Positions 1-6,178 of a DNA stretch of 7,894 nt are shown piece after piece. Source of the stretch: JBJYKD01 sp049310025. GTDB lineage: Bacteria; Bacillota; Thermosediminibacteria; Thermosediminibacterales; Tepidanaerobacteraceae. The stretch lies in contig NZ_JBJYKD010000055.1 in assembly GCF_049310025.1 (NCBI RefSeq), positions 1-7,894 on the forward strand. Reading direction: 5' to 3'. How positions within the stretch are numbered: position 1 is the first letter of the stretch; each line of letters begins with the position of its first letter. Made by a program: the position numbers and the translations under genes. The notes beneath the pieces were generated by a model. It did no database searches. It saw only the letters and a program-made list of their open reading frames with translations, and had not been told where the DNA came from.

Positions 1-111
1 AATTATCATTTATGTAATATTAAGGTATACAAAGTTTTTACTTGACTTTTATTAAAAAATTTTATGCAACGCTAGTGGTTGTGATTACATCATTTCGAAA
101 GAGGGTTCGAT
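1..111 (+). promoter_or_regulatory. Upstream region of the Rossmann-MCP gene
   Basis: This AT-rich stretch precedes the first gene. A ribosome binding site, AAAGAGGG at 98-105, lies 6 nt before the ATG at 112. A TTGACT at 42-47 could be a -35 box, but no good -10 hexamer lies 16-18 nt downstream (TATGCA at 63-68 is only 15 nt away). No sigma-D motility-type box is evident. A promoter is likely here or just outside the window, but I cannot place it. Confidence 0.3.
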
Positions 112-909
112 ATGAAAGTTGGAATCGTCGGGGGCGGAAAAGCCGGCACAATTTTCCTTAAATCCCTTCTTGACATCAAAGACGTAGAAATTGTGGGCAT
201 TATGGACATAAATCCCGAGGCGCCCGGATTAAAACTTGCCAGTCAGAACAAAATACCCACTTTTACCGACCTGAAAGTTTTCCTGCAAAACGACATGGAC
301 ATCGTGCTGGAGCTCACCGGAAATCAGTCGGTAAAAGATAATATAATGAAAAACAAAAAAGAGAAAACCCACGTAATGGATTCTCAAGCCGCCATGCTTG
401 CTTCCCTCATGTCCGAACACCAGCAGAGTTTGAACGAAAAGCTGCAGCAGTACATAAGCCATATTGAGACCCTTTTAAAACACATAGCGTGCAATATATC
501 CGAACTCAACGATACGGCCAGATCCATCGAAGAAACTTCACGCAGGATAATCAATTCGGTTTCGAACTCTATAGAAAGCATAAAGAAGACTGACAATATA
601 ATAAAAATCATAAACGACATAACCAACCGTATTAAAATCCTGGGCATAAACGCTTCTATAGAAGCCGCCAGAGCCGGAGAACACGGCAGCGGCTTTAAGG
701 TCGTAGCCGATGAAATCGGCAAACTCACCGCCTCCAGCAAAAACGCCACCTCAGATATCACCGCCATCATAGAAAACATGAAGAGCGACATCGGCAATCT
801 GTCCGAAATCACCCGCACTCTGGACGAAATCTGCAAAAAACAGATCGAAATTGCCGCCGCGCTGGAGGATCACAACAGGAAAATGGAGAATGTATTAATC
901 AACGGTTGA
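112..909 (+). CDS. Soluble chemoreceptor-like protein: N-terminal Rossmann (NAD-binding) domain fused to a minimal MCP signalling domain
   Basis: 265 residues with no signal peptide or membrane segment, so cytoplasmic. Residues 1-95 form a Rossmann-like unit: GxGxxG glycines at 7, 9 and 12, then an acidic D32 at the end of the second strand within MDINPEAPG, as in homoserine-dehydrogenase/dihydrodipicolinate-reductase-type folds. The acidic residue suggests NAD(H) over NADP(H). No catalytic domain follows. Residues from about 100 to 265 are a helical hairpin of the MCP signalling family, with the conserved tip INASIEAARAGEHG (179-192) and then GFKVVADEIGKL. The arms are nearly symmetric at roughly 80 residues each, with no HAMP domain. 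E140-E141 might be adaptation sites, but the match is weak. The tip predicts coupling to CheW/CheA. The likely role (inference) is an intracellular sensor of a nucleotide cofactor or metabolite. It is followed by a strong terminator and then an anion exporter gene. Domain calls are confident; the ligand is unknown. Confidence 0.85.
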   Translation: MKVGIVGGGKAGTIFLKSLLDIKDVEIVGIMDINPEAPGLKLASQNKIPTFTDLKVFLQNDMDIVLELTGNQSVKDNIMKNKKEKTHVMDSQAAMLASLMSEHQQSLNEKLQQYISHIETLLKHIACNISELNDTARSIEETSRRIINSVSNSIESIKKTDNIIKIINDITNRIKILGINASIEAARAGEHGSGFKVVADEIGKLTASSKNATSDITAIIENMKSDIGNLSEITRTLDEICKKQIEIAAALEDHNRKMENVLING

Positions 910-935
910 CGGAAAAGCAGCCGCGCAATAGGAAC

Positions 936-971
936 AACAAACCCCGGGAGCATACCCGGGGTTTGTTTTTT
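936..971 (+). terminator. Rho-independent terminator, or attenuator, between the MCP and exporter genes
   Basis: A perfect 13-bp stem (936-948 paired with 955-967, core CCCCGGG/CCCGGGG) with a 6-nt loop AGCATA is followed by a run of six T (966-971). It begins 26 nt after the MCP stop codon and ends one base before the ribosome binding site of the next gene. It should end most MCP transcripts. Because no promoter fits between it and the exporter start, exporter transcription must read through it or start upstream of it. Confidence 0.88.
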
Positions 972-977
972 AAGGAG
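972..977 (+). promoter_or_regulatory. Ribosome binding site that sets the exporter start
   Basis: AAGGAG lies 9 nt before the ATG at 987. This rules out the upstream in-frame ATG at 906, which would overlap the MCP stop codon and force translation through the terminator hairpin. The site directly abuts the terminator's T-run. Confidence 0.8.
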
Positions 978-986
978 TTGAAAAAT

Positions 987-1736
987 ATGACTGCAAAATA
1001 TTTTGTAATTCTTGGGACGGGAATCATTGCAGGCATTTTAAACACCATGGCCGGAGGCGGATCTATGCTGTCCGTTCCTGTTTTGATTTTTATGGGATTG
1101 CCCCCGGCGGTAGCCAATGGAACAAACCGGATAGCGTTAATGGTCGAAGGTATTATTGCAGTAACCACATTTCGAAGCAAAGGCTACTTCGACCTTCGAT
1201 TGAGCCTTCTTCTGGGGCTGCCGGCCCTTACGGGCTCAATCGTTGGTGCCGGGCTTGCCATAAACACTCCGGACCGGATTTTTAATAAAATCATAGCGGC
1301 GGTCATGCTGGTGGTGATGGTTTTAATCATGTGGCAGCCGCAGAAACGAATCCATGCAGCATCGAAAACCCTCGACAAAAAGCGGATGATCGCCGCAATA
1401 ATCAGTTTCTTCTTTATCGGTGTTTACGGTGGTTTTATTCAGCTGGGAATAGGATTCATAATGATAGCGGCGCTTTCGCTTATTACCGGTATGTCTCTGG
1501 TCAAGATCAACAGTATCAAGATGTTTGTCGGACTGATTTACATGATCTCATCTTTTCTGGTATTTGTTGTAAGCGGGAAGGTGGACTGGGGAACCGGACT
1601 GGCTCTTGCCGCCGGAAACGGTGCCGGCGCATGGCTTGGCAGCAATTTTACCGTGGCTGGCGGTGAAAAATGGGTGAAAATAATGCTTTTTGTCGCCGTT
1701 GCTTTTATGTCGGGGCGTTTGCTGGGACTTTTCTGA
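987..1736 (+). CDS. TauE/SafE family (DUF81) membrane exporter, putative sulfite/organosulfonate-type anion transporter
   Basis: 249 residues, the usual family length, hydrophobic throughout with about eight predicted membrane segments. The N-terminal signature is clear: GILNTMAGGGSMLSVPVL (residues 16-33), then GLPPAVANGTNRIA (37-50) and an FRSKGYFD loop (62-69). The second half carries the internal-repeat counterpart YGGFIQLGIGF (147-157) and KINSIKM (173-179). A charged cytoplasmic loop at about 117-133 separates the halves. Family members move sulfite, sulfoacetate, taurine-related or other small anions across the cytoplasmic membrane. Substrate cannot be read from sequence, and no sulfur-metabolism genes are in the window to guide it. 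The start at 987 is chosen from AAGGAG and from the match to the family N-terminus. Transcription must come from or before the MCP gene, because a terminator lies immediately upstream. Its own 3' end is the bidirectional terminator at 1930-1975. Confidence 0.9.
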   Translation: MTAKYFVILGTGIIAGILNTMAGGGSMLSVPVLIFMGLPPAVANGTNRIALMVEGIIAVTTFRSKGYFDLRLSLLLGLPALTGSIVGAGLAINTPDRIFNKIIAAVMLVVMVLIMWQPQKRIHAASKTLDKKRMIAAIISFFFIGVYGGFIQLGIGFIMIAALSLITGMSLVKINSIKMFVGLIYMISSFLVFVVSGKVDWGTGLALAAGNGAGAWLGSNFTVAGGEKWVKIMLFVAVAFMSGRLLGLF

Positions 1737-1821
1737 ATGGACTCTCTTTGAATTCTCCTTCTACCATGATGCCTGATTTCAGCCATTGCCGTATCAGTTT
1801 CAGAATTCGCGTCATTTATAC

Positions 1822-1925
1822 GCATCTCGACCATATACAGCCAGCCGGAAGCTCTCCGGCCCCTTGGCGGCTACCGGCACCGGATTTTCACCGGCAAGCA
1901 AATTGCAGCTTTGGTGGGCACGCAG
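1822..1925 (-). promoter_or_regulatory. Degenerate cobalamin-riboswitch-like element, antisense side of the exporter 3' region
   Basis: Read on the minus strand, 1921 to 1865 gives GUGCCC, then a CAAU segment, then GCCGGUGAAAAUCCGGUGC followed by GGUAGCCGCC. This order resembles the core of cobalamin riboswitches (GUGCCC, AAUAGGGAA, GGUGAAAAUCC, CCCGCCACUG). A hairpin GCCGGA/UCCGGC with a 5-nt loop follows (1844-1860). A weak GCUGGCUGUAUAUGGUC segment sits where the B12 box would be expected. The GGGAA and CACUG parts and a clean B12 box are missing, so it is probably non-functional or divergent. No minus-strand gene follows it; it points into the antisense strand of the exporter gene. The rest of the 1737-2069 gap holds only the terminator. 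Confidence 0.4.
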
Positions 1926-1929
1926 CGGA

Positions 1930-1975
1930 CAAGAAAAAAACCGATAGGGAAGAATCCCTATCGGTTTTTTTCTTG
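1930..1975. terminator. Strong bidirectional terminator between convergent genes
   Basis: A perfect 21-bp stem (1930-1950 with 1955-1975) is closed by a 4-nt loop AGAA. Its core is CCGATAGGGA/TCCCTATCGG, flanked by an A-run on the left and a T-run on the right, so both strands give a GC hairpin followed by U residues. It lies about 195 nt after the exporter stop (plus strand) and about 95 nt after the S-layer stop (minus strand), and should end both transcripts. Confidence 0.93.
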
Positions 1976-2069
1976 TGAAGTATTTGTTTTGTAGTCCTGG
2001 TATTTAGTGATCTTTCGTACGTTGCTATTTAATATCGTGCAAATATGAGGTTTGAGGTTGTGTTTTATT

Positions 2070-4634
2070 TTATTCTTCGATGAAAACTATTTTTACCAGA
2101 TCTTGGTCAACTATCAAAGTCACTTTTGATCCTGATGTACCTGTGCCTGTCTTTATATCTCTGTATGCGGCTGTGTCGATACTATCATATCCATCGGTTA
2201 CGTCGAAATACAATGTCTTGCTGCTGAGTGCATATGAGGTACCATTAACTGTGATGGAACTGCTGCTCTTTGCCGTCACATAGCCCGTTATTACTTCTAC
2301 GGTACCAGTAAGGTCTCCCTCAATTCCTACAAGAGAAGTATGATCAGAATTTTGATATACTCTTCCTGCTACTGTTAATTTATTATCAGAATTCAAGGAG
2401 AATAATACTACATCTCCGATATTCTGCGCCGTACTAGATTTAAGTTTGTAATCTACTTCTTTGCCGCTGTATACCGATACTGTAGCAGCCCAATCCCCAT
2501 CTTTATCTTTGTATTTATCCAGAACTACACCGAGCGATTTATCCTCTTGCTGGATCTGCGTAAATCCTTCCGTGAAAACTACCAACTTGGCTTTGTTTCC
2601 GTCGGAAACTATGATCGCTTTTACGGTATTGGTCCAGGTCTTATCCTTTATGTTATCCCATTTTACCACGTCAATGTCGTCCAACTCATCAATGATGATA
2701 GTATCATTGTTTACGATATATCTCTTAGATCCTGCTGATATTGTATCGTCATTTTTGTCAAAGGAATTCACTGTGAACACTGCTGTTGAATCTACATTCC
2801 AGGAATCACCCGATTTAGATGCAATTGCATATACAGTCATATCATTGATTACACCGTCTTTGTCGAGGGTGAAGCTAACTACTGCATATTTATCAGCGGA
2901 ATCATTAACCAATGCCTTAAGGTCGCTTAAGCTAAAAACACCATTTGATGCTACAGTATGATCGTTTACAGTAATGGCCTTACCTGTTCCATTAGCGATA
3001 TCCGCGTCAACGTTGTAGCTCTTGGAGCTGCCGGCAACATTGACTTTTACTACTTCATTGTAATCGTCAACTTTCAACAGTACGCCGTAGAAAGTATCGG
3101 AAGTTGTCTCGACACTTGACATCAGGTGGCGAACATCACCGGCAATATCCAGAATAGCTGTGGTGTCTTGACCTAACATATCTTCCAGTTTACTGTCATC
3201 TGCAGAGTAATCATAAATATTGTCGTTTTCATCGGGGGAGAAAGTTGCGCCATCTATAACATCATAAGTTGTTCCTTTTATCTTTACTTCACCAGCTTTT
3301 ACTCTTTCAAGTTCGCCGGAAACGGTATTCCTTACTACAACGATATGATACATATCGTTATAATCGGCTACATAGATAACATCGTTGGGTTTAATGTCGT
3401 CGGGTTGAATAGTCTTCCCATTGAGGGTTATTACATATCCGTCACTAGGATCTTCCAAATCTATATCTACTTCATTTGAACCGTCATAGTAAGTAATGAT
3501 ATTATCATCGACTGATTCAACAAGACCGGCTTCCACTTTGTTGAAGTATTTGACATTGATCGCTACGACCTCGTTACCATCGAATACAAAGGTACCATAT
3601 AGGTTATCGCTGATGAGGTTGCCACTACTATTTAAAAGGTCATCAATATCTGCACTCTCGCCATTTTTGTATACAACATAATCCTTTGCAAGTTTGTAAG
3701 TTTTGTCGGCTATCTTAAGTTTAATCTTATTTGCATCTTTATCTATACTGCTGATGACATCGACTTTTACATCGTCCCAGTTAGGATCAATAAAGAATAT
3801 TTCATCATCGTTATTGACCCAAACGGTGACTTCCACGCCTAAAAGGCTTTCAATATCAACGGTCTTGTCGAGAACTGTATAGGTTGTTGCTTTGGTAATG
3901 GGCTGATCGTTATCAATTGGATCCACTGTTACTTTGTAATCGTATGCATCCACTGCGGTTACTCTGCCGTCGATCTCTTTAACCTTCAACTTGGACAAGA
4001 AGGTGGTGTCGCTTTCTTCGTAGCTCTTGAGATCGCCATAACCTGTCTGTTTCAGATGCTTTACTGTCAGTGAGTTGTCGATCATCTTGACAACGTCGCC
4101 GCGGAGTGCGGGAACATTGGGTGTAGCATTTACGTTGTCAAAAAGGCCCAGATCATCGGCTTTGCCCATGACACCGGCGGGCCAGGGAGCGCCCTCTACA
4201 GTTACGCCATAGTTCATGGCATACAGCAGCATCTTAGCCATTTCGGCATAGGTTACATTGTTGCTCGGCTTAAAGGTTCCATCTGGATAACCTTTGATTA
4301 TACCCTGGCCTACTCCCAGGTTTATGTAGCCCGATGCCCAGTGGGTGGCGGCCACGTCTGTAAATTTGGTCTGCCCTTTCATGAGTTCGGCAGAACCCTC
4401 GAGGCCGGAAATTCTGATGACTAATGCCAGAGCTTCTGCACGGGTAATGGGTTTGTCGAGATTCAGGTTGCCCTTTTCATCGCCGCGGAGTATGCCCAGA
4501 GCCTGAGCTCTTACTACTTCAGGCGACTGTGCATTGGATGCCTGTGCATTATCGGCGGCGAACCCTACGCTCATGGTGCTGAGTACGAATGTGAGCACGA
4601 GCAGGGTTACGAGTAGTTTTTTAGCTTTTTTCAT
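2070..4634 (-). CDS. S-layer homology (SLH) domain protein, probable S-layer or surface protein
   Basis: 854 residues. A signal peptide occupies 1-26: MKKAKK, a hydrophobic core, then VGFA before ADNAQ, with likely cleavage after A26. Three SLH repeats follow at about 38-82, 90-140 and 146-192. Their anchor motifs are ITRAE (63-67), VTYAE (127-131) and the divergent ALRGD (176-180); GIIKGYPDGTFKPS is the textbook SLH core. SLH repeats bind pyruvylated secondary cell-wall polymer and hold the protein on the peptidoglycan. Residues from about 195 to 854 are Asp/Thr/Val-rich, look beta-sandwich-like, and match no family I recognise. The start at 4634 is chosen because AAAGGAGG lies 8 nt upstream and the signal peptide begins there; an in-frame GTG at 4667 lacks a well-placed site. 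The gene stands alone between its own strong promoter and a terminator, as expected for an abundant coat protein. It is less GC-rich than the sppA and yip1 genes upstream. Confidence 0.92.
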   Translation of the reverse strand: MKKAKKLLVTLLVLTFVLSTMSVGFAADNAQASNAQSPEVVRAQALGILRGDEKGNLNLDKPITRAEALALVIRISGLEGSAELMKGQTKFTDVAATHWASGYINLGVGQGIIKGYPDGTFKPSNNVTYAEMAKMLLYAMNYGVTVEGAPWPAGVMGKADDLGLFDNVNATPNVPALRGDVVKMIDNSLTVKHLKQTGYGDLKSYEESDTTFLSKLKVKEIDGRVTAVDAYDYKVTVDPIDNDQPITKATTYTVLDKTVDIESLLGVEVTVWVNNDDEIFFIDPNWDDVKVDVISSIDKDANKIKLKIADKTYKLAKDYVVYKNGESADIDDLLNSSGNLISDNLYGTFVFDGNEVVAINVKYFNKVEAGLVESVDDNIITYYDGSNEVDIDLEDPSDGYVITLNGKTIQPDDIKPNDVIYVADYNDMYHIVVVRNTVSGELERVKAGEVKIKGTTYDVIDGATFSPDENDNIYDYSADDSKLEDMLGQDTTAILDIAGDVRHLMSSVETTSDTFYGVLLKVDDYNEVVKVNVAGSSKSYNVDADIANGTGKAITVNDHTVASNGVFSLSDLKALVNDSADKYAVVSFTLDKDGVINDMTVYAIASKSGDSWNVDSTAVFTVNSFDKNDDTISAGSKRYIVNNDTIIIDELDDIDVVKWDNIKDKTWTNTVKAIIVSDGNKAKLVVFTEGFTQIQQEDKSLGVVLDKYKDKDGDWAATVSVYSGKEVDYKLKSSTAQNIGDVVLFSLNSDNKLTVAGRVYQNSDHTSLVGIEGDLTGTVEVITGYVTAKSSSSITVNGTSYALSSKTLYFDVTDGYDSIDTAAYRDIKTGTGTSGSKVTLIVDQDLVKIVFIEE

Positions 4635-4642
4635 ACTCAAAT

Positions 4643-4650
4643 CCTCCTTT
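4643..4650 (-). promoter_or_regulatory. Ribosome binding site of the S-layer gene
   Basis: AAAGGAGG on the minus strand lies 8 nt before the ATG at 4634. It fixes the start at the signal peptide methionine instead of the GTG 33 nt upstream. Part of it (AAAAGG, 4646-4651) is complementary to CCUUUU at 4676-4681 in the same leader. Confidence 0.85.
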
Positions 4651-4690
4651 TGATTTTTAAAATACACTACATTAAAAAAGGCCTTTCCAA

Positions 4691-4700
4691 TCCTCCTCCT
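4691..4700 (-). promoter_or_regulatory. Extra Shine-Dalgarno-like tract in the S-layer leader
   Basis: AGGAGGAGGA on the minus strand is a near-ideal anti-16S match but lies more than 50 nt before the S-layer ATG, too far to start it. The nearest downstream triplets (a TTG 2 nt away, an ATG followed directly by TAG) are not sensible starts. It could bind ribosomes without initiating, as in the STAB-SD element of Bacillus thuringiensis cry3A mRNA; that role is inference. Confidence 0.45.
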
Positions 4701-4965
4701 GGTGTTATCCCCCCCTTCAAAATTTTTTATGGGAAGTTGTTTTTATCCTCTCTTTCAATCCCCTTTGCAGTTTATTTGTTTACAGTTATTTTTATTACTC
4801 ATTTAATTCACATTTCTGCTGGATAATATTTATCCTGTATTTCTTATTTATCGACTTTTTTAAAACTGCAATACGAGATTGAAAGATATAAGCCACATAA
4901 TATACTTCGACAAAAGGATAAAAATTCCTGTATAGCAGGCAAAAATATAAAGAAACTTTTATCTA

Positions 4966-5030
4966 TAATAATGAGTTCTTATACCCTCATCCTGGATTTG
5001 AGTATGAATTTTTGGAAGAACTCATTATTA
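4966..5030 (-). repeat. 15-bp inverted repeat forming a stem-loop near the S-layer mRNA 5' end
   Basis: Positions 4966-4980 (TAATAATGAGTTCTT) pair perfectly with 5016-5030 around a 35-nt loop. The loop itself can fold further: ATAC/GTAT and TCA/TGA, at 4981-4989 with 4999-5005. On the minus-strand transcript it starts about 20 nt from the predicted 5' end. It has no U-run after it, so it is not a terminator. A 5' stem-loop that protects mRNA from decay is the simplest reading; a protein-binding operator is the alternative. Confidence 0.75.
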
Positions 5031-5057
5031 AGTTGTCAATGTTCAAATTCTATTGCT

Positions 5058-5086
5058 ATTATAGCATCAGGGTTTTTGACGGTCAA
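5058..5086 (-). promoter_or_regulatory. Sigma-A-type promoter of the S-layer gene
   Basis: On the minus strand TTGACC (5086-5081) and TATAAT (5063-5058) are separated by exactly 17 nt. This is a near-consensus housekeeping promoter with a perfect -10, as expected for a very abundant surface protein. It lies about 110 nt after the stop codon of the upstream Yip1-family gene, so the S-layer gene does not depend on that gene's transcript. Confidence 0.85.
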
Positions 5087-5195
5087 TACAATTGGTTGAA
5101 TTGTAATATAAATGTAATATTGGAAAGGACTAAATTCGCAAGTATATATATTCGAGGGTATAGGGGCAAAGTCCTTCTTTCTGAAAAAAATTTTT

Positions 5196-6089
5196 TTAAA
5201 ACATCCGGGGCATGAACGGCATCAAAAAGGACAGCATCAAGACGGTCATAAATATGGCCACCGCAATTACAATGAGCAGTGGGGCAAAGTAAGCCAGGGC
5301 GGCGCGGCCCGTGGAGAAGCCGTGGGTTTCCCGCACTGATATAATCTGGAGCACAACGGCCCACACACCGAATACGAGGCGAAAAGGCAGGCTCAGGTTT
5401 ACGCCCGAAAGGCGAGAAACAAGGTTCACCGGTGCCATGAAGATGTAAGGCAGGGTGGAAAAAGCCATGGCCGCAAACAGGCCGGGCCCGGTATTTACCG
5501 GCATTTGAACCACCGTGGCCGAACCAGTTTCACCGGCGCAGCGGGCAGAGGGGTCGGCGGCCCCGTTTTTCTCCCGGGCTGCCGGATTTTCTGATAGTGG
5601 GTTTTCGACGGAGCCTTCGCCGGTGGTGGAATCGCCGGTATCGGGGCCGGCCGCGTTCAAAATCATCGGCACCCGGCGTTTAAAAAACTGGCATGAAAGT
5701 TCTATAATGCTGGTGAATATGAAATGCCACAGGGGCCTTATCAATATTGAGGCAGCGATAGAAAAAGCGATAAAATACGGCATCATCCGGCTCAAAGCAG
5801 GATAAATCCCTTCCAGTCCGGGGATATCGGGAGCTCCGGGGAAAAACGGAAGCATATGGCGTCCATAATACCTCATGGAAAATCCGGAAAGACGTGCGGG
5901 TATGGCGGTCAACGAGGGAAGCAGGTCCGAGAGTATCAGGACTATCAAACCCTGGAGGATCTTTTTTTCTAAAGAAACCCTCCTTAAGGTGTCCCTGGGC
6001 GCAAACATCACTCCGGATATGTCATCAAAAAAGTCCCGAAAAAAACCGTGCCGCGGTATATTGGGTTTTTGATTTTCTCTGTTTTCCAT
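5196..6089 (-). CDS. Yip1-family integral membrane protein
   Basis: 297 residues. The N-terminus (1-42) is soluble and carries DDISGVMFAPRDTLRRV (22-38), typical of the start of bacterial Yip1-domain proteins. Predicted membrane segments are at about 44-63, 103-130, 202-224, 236-253 and 264-290. The C-terminal SVRETHGFSTGRAALA (251-266) is the usual Yip1-domain signature between the last segments. Between segments two and three lies an odd hydrophilic Gly/Ser/Glu/Pro/Ala-rich stretch (about 144-200), which looks like an unstructured insertion. The ATG follows GGAGG by 8 nt. It lies 89 nt after sppA on the same strand and may be co-transcribed. Bacterial Yip1 proteins have no settled function; a membrane-stress or envelope role beside SppA is only an inference. 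No clear terminator follows; the A7T7 tract at 5184-5197 is not a convincing one. Confidence 0.82.
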   Translation of the reverse strand: MENRENQKPNIPRHGFFRDFFDDISGVMFAPRDTLRRVSLEKKILQGLIVLILSDLLPSLTAIPARLSGFSMRYYGRHMLPFFPGAPDIPGLEGIYPALSRMMPYFIAFSIAASILIRPLWHFIFTSIIELSCQFFKRRVPMILNAAGPDTGDSTTGEGSVENPLSENPAAREKNGAADPSARCAGETGSATVVQMPVNTGPGLFAAMAFSTLPYIFMAPVNLVSRLSGVNLSLPFRLVFGVWAVVLQIISVRETHGFSTGRAALAYFAPLLIVIAVAIFMTVLMLSFLMPFMPRMF

Positions 6090-6117
6090 TTCTGAAACCT
6101 CCGGTATTTTATTTTAC

Positions 6118-6128
6118 ATTATATTATA
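6118..6128 (-). promoter_or_regulatory. Possible overlapping -10 boxes before the Yip1-family gene
   Basis: Two overlapping TATAAT hexamers (6128-6123 and 6123-6118) lie on the minus strand about 30 nt before the ATG. No good -35 element sits 16-18 nt upstream, so this may be a weak or activated promoter, or just AT-rich spacer between co-transcribed genes. Confidence 0.3.
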
Positions 6129-6178
6129 TGCGCTTAATATGACCTTGTTTTACAAAATACTGATGCCTGTCGGGTTTT

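Larger units (their letters stand above)
4635..5051 (-). promoter_or_regulatory. Long structured 5' leader of the S-layer mRNA
   Basis: If transcription starts about 7 nt after the -10 box (near 5051), the leader is about 415 nt, far longer than typical. From the 5' end it holds a 15-bp stem-loop (4966-5030), small hairpins CCTG/CAGG (4927-4939) and GGATAA/TTATCC (4821-4835), a run of seven G (4709-4715), AGGAGGAGGA (4691-4700), the self-complementary AAAGGCCTTT (4677-4686) and the true ribosome binding site. No convincing small leader peptide or known riboswitch was found, and no gene is supported on either strand here. Long, stable leaders are known for highly expressed S-layer mRNAs. Confidence 0.65.

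Noticed and set aside
384..836. 150-codon minus-strand open frame opposite the MCP gene
   Set aside because: It is the antisense shadow of the helical MCP-coding sequence, which has clear domain motifs on the plus strand.
906..986. N-terminal extension of the exporter from the ATG at 906
   Set aside because: It would overlap the MCP stop and read through the terminator hairpin, its residues are basic and unlike the family, and AAGGAG at 972-977 supports the ATG at 987.
1538..1834. 98-codon minus-strand open frame starting just after the riboswitch-like element
   Set aside because: Its position is tempting, but two thirds is antisense to the exporter, it has no proper binding site, and it resembles no family I know. 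It is a possible decayed remnant at most.
1670..1978. 102-codon open frame on the plus strand after the exporter
   Set aside because: It overlaps the exporter out of frame, runs through the riboswitch-like sequence and both arms of the terminator, and resembles no protein.
4897..4902. TATTAT on the minus strand as a second S-layer promoter inside the leader
   Set aside because: No acceptable -35 element lies at the right spacing, and the 5058-5086 promoter is far better.
5184..5197. A7T7 tract as terminator of the Yip1-family gene
   Set aside because: It lacks any GC stem and overlaps the stop codon; A/T-only symmetry is not a convincing intrinsic terminator.
5012..5215. 67-codon plus-strand open frame in the S-layer promoter region
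   Set aside because: It spans the S-layer promoter and the AT-rich spacer, has no strong binding site, and its translation is low in complexity with no family resemblance.
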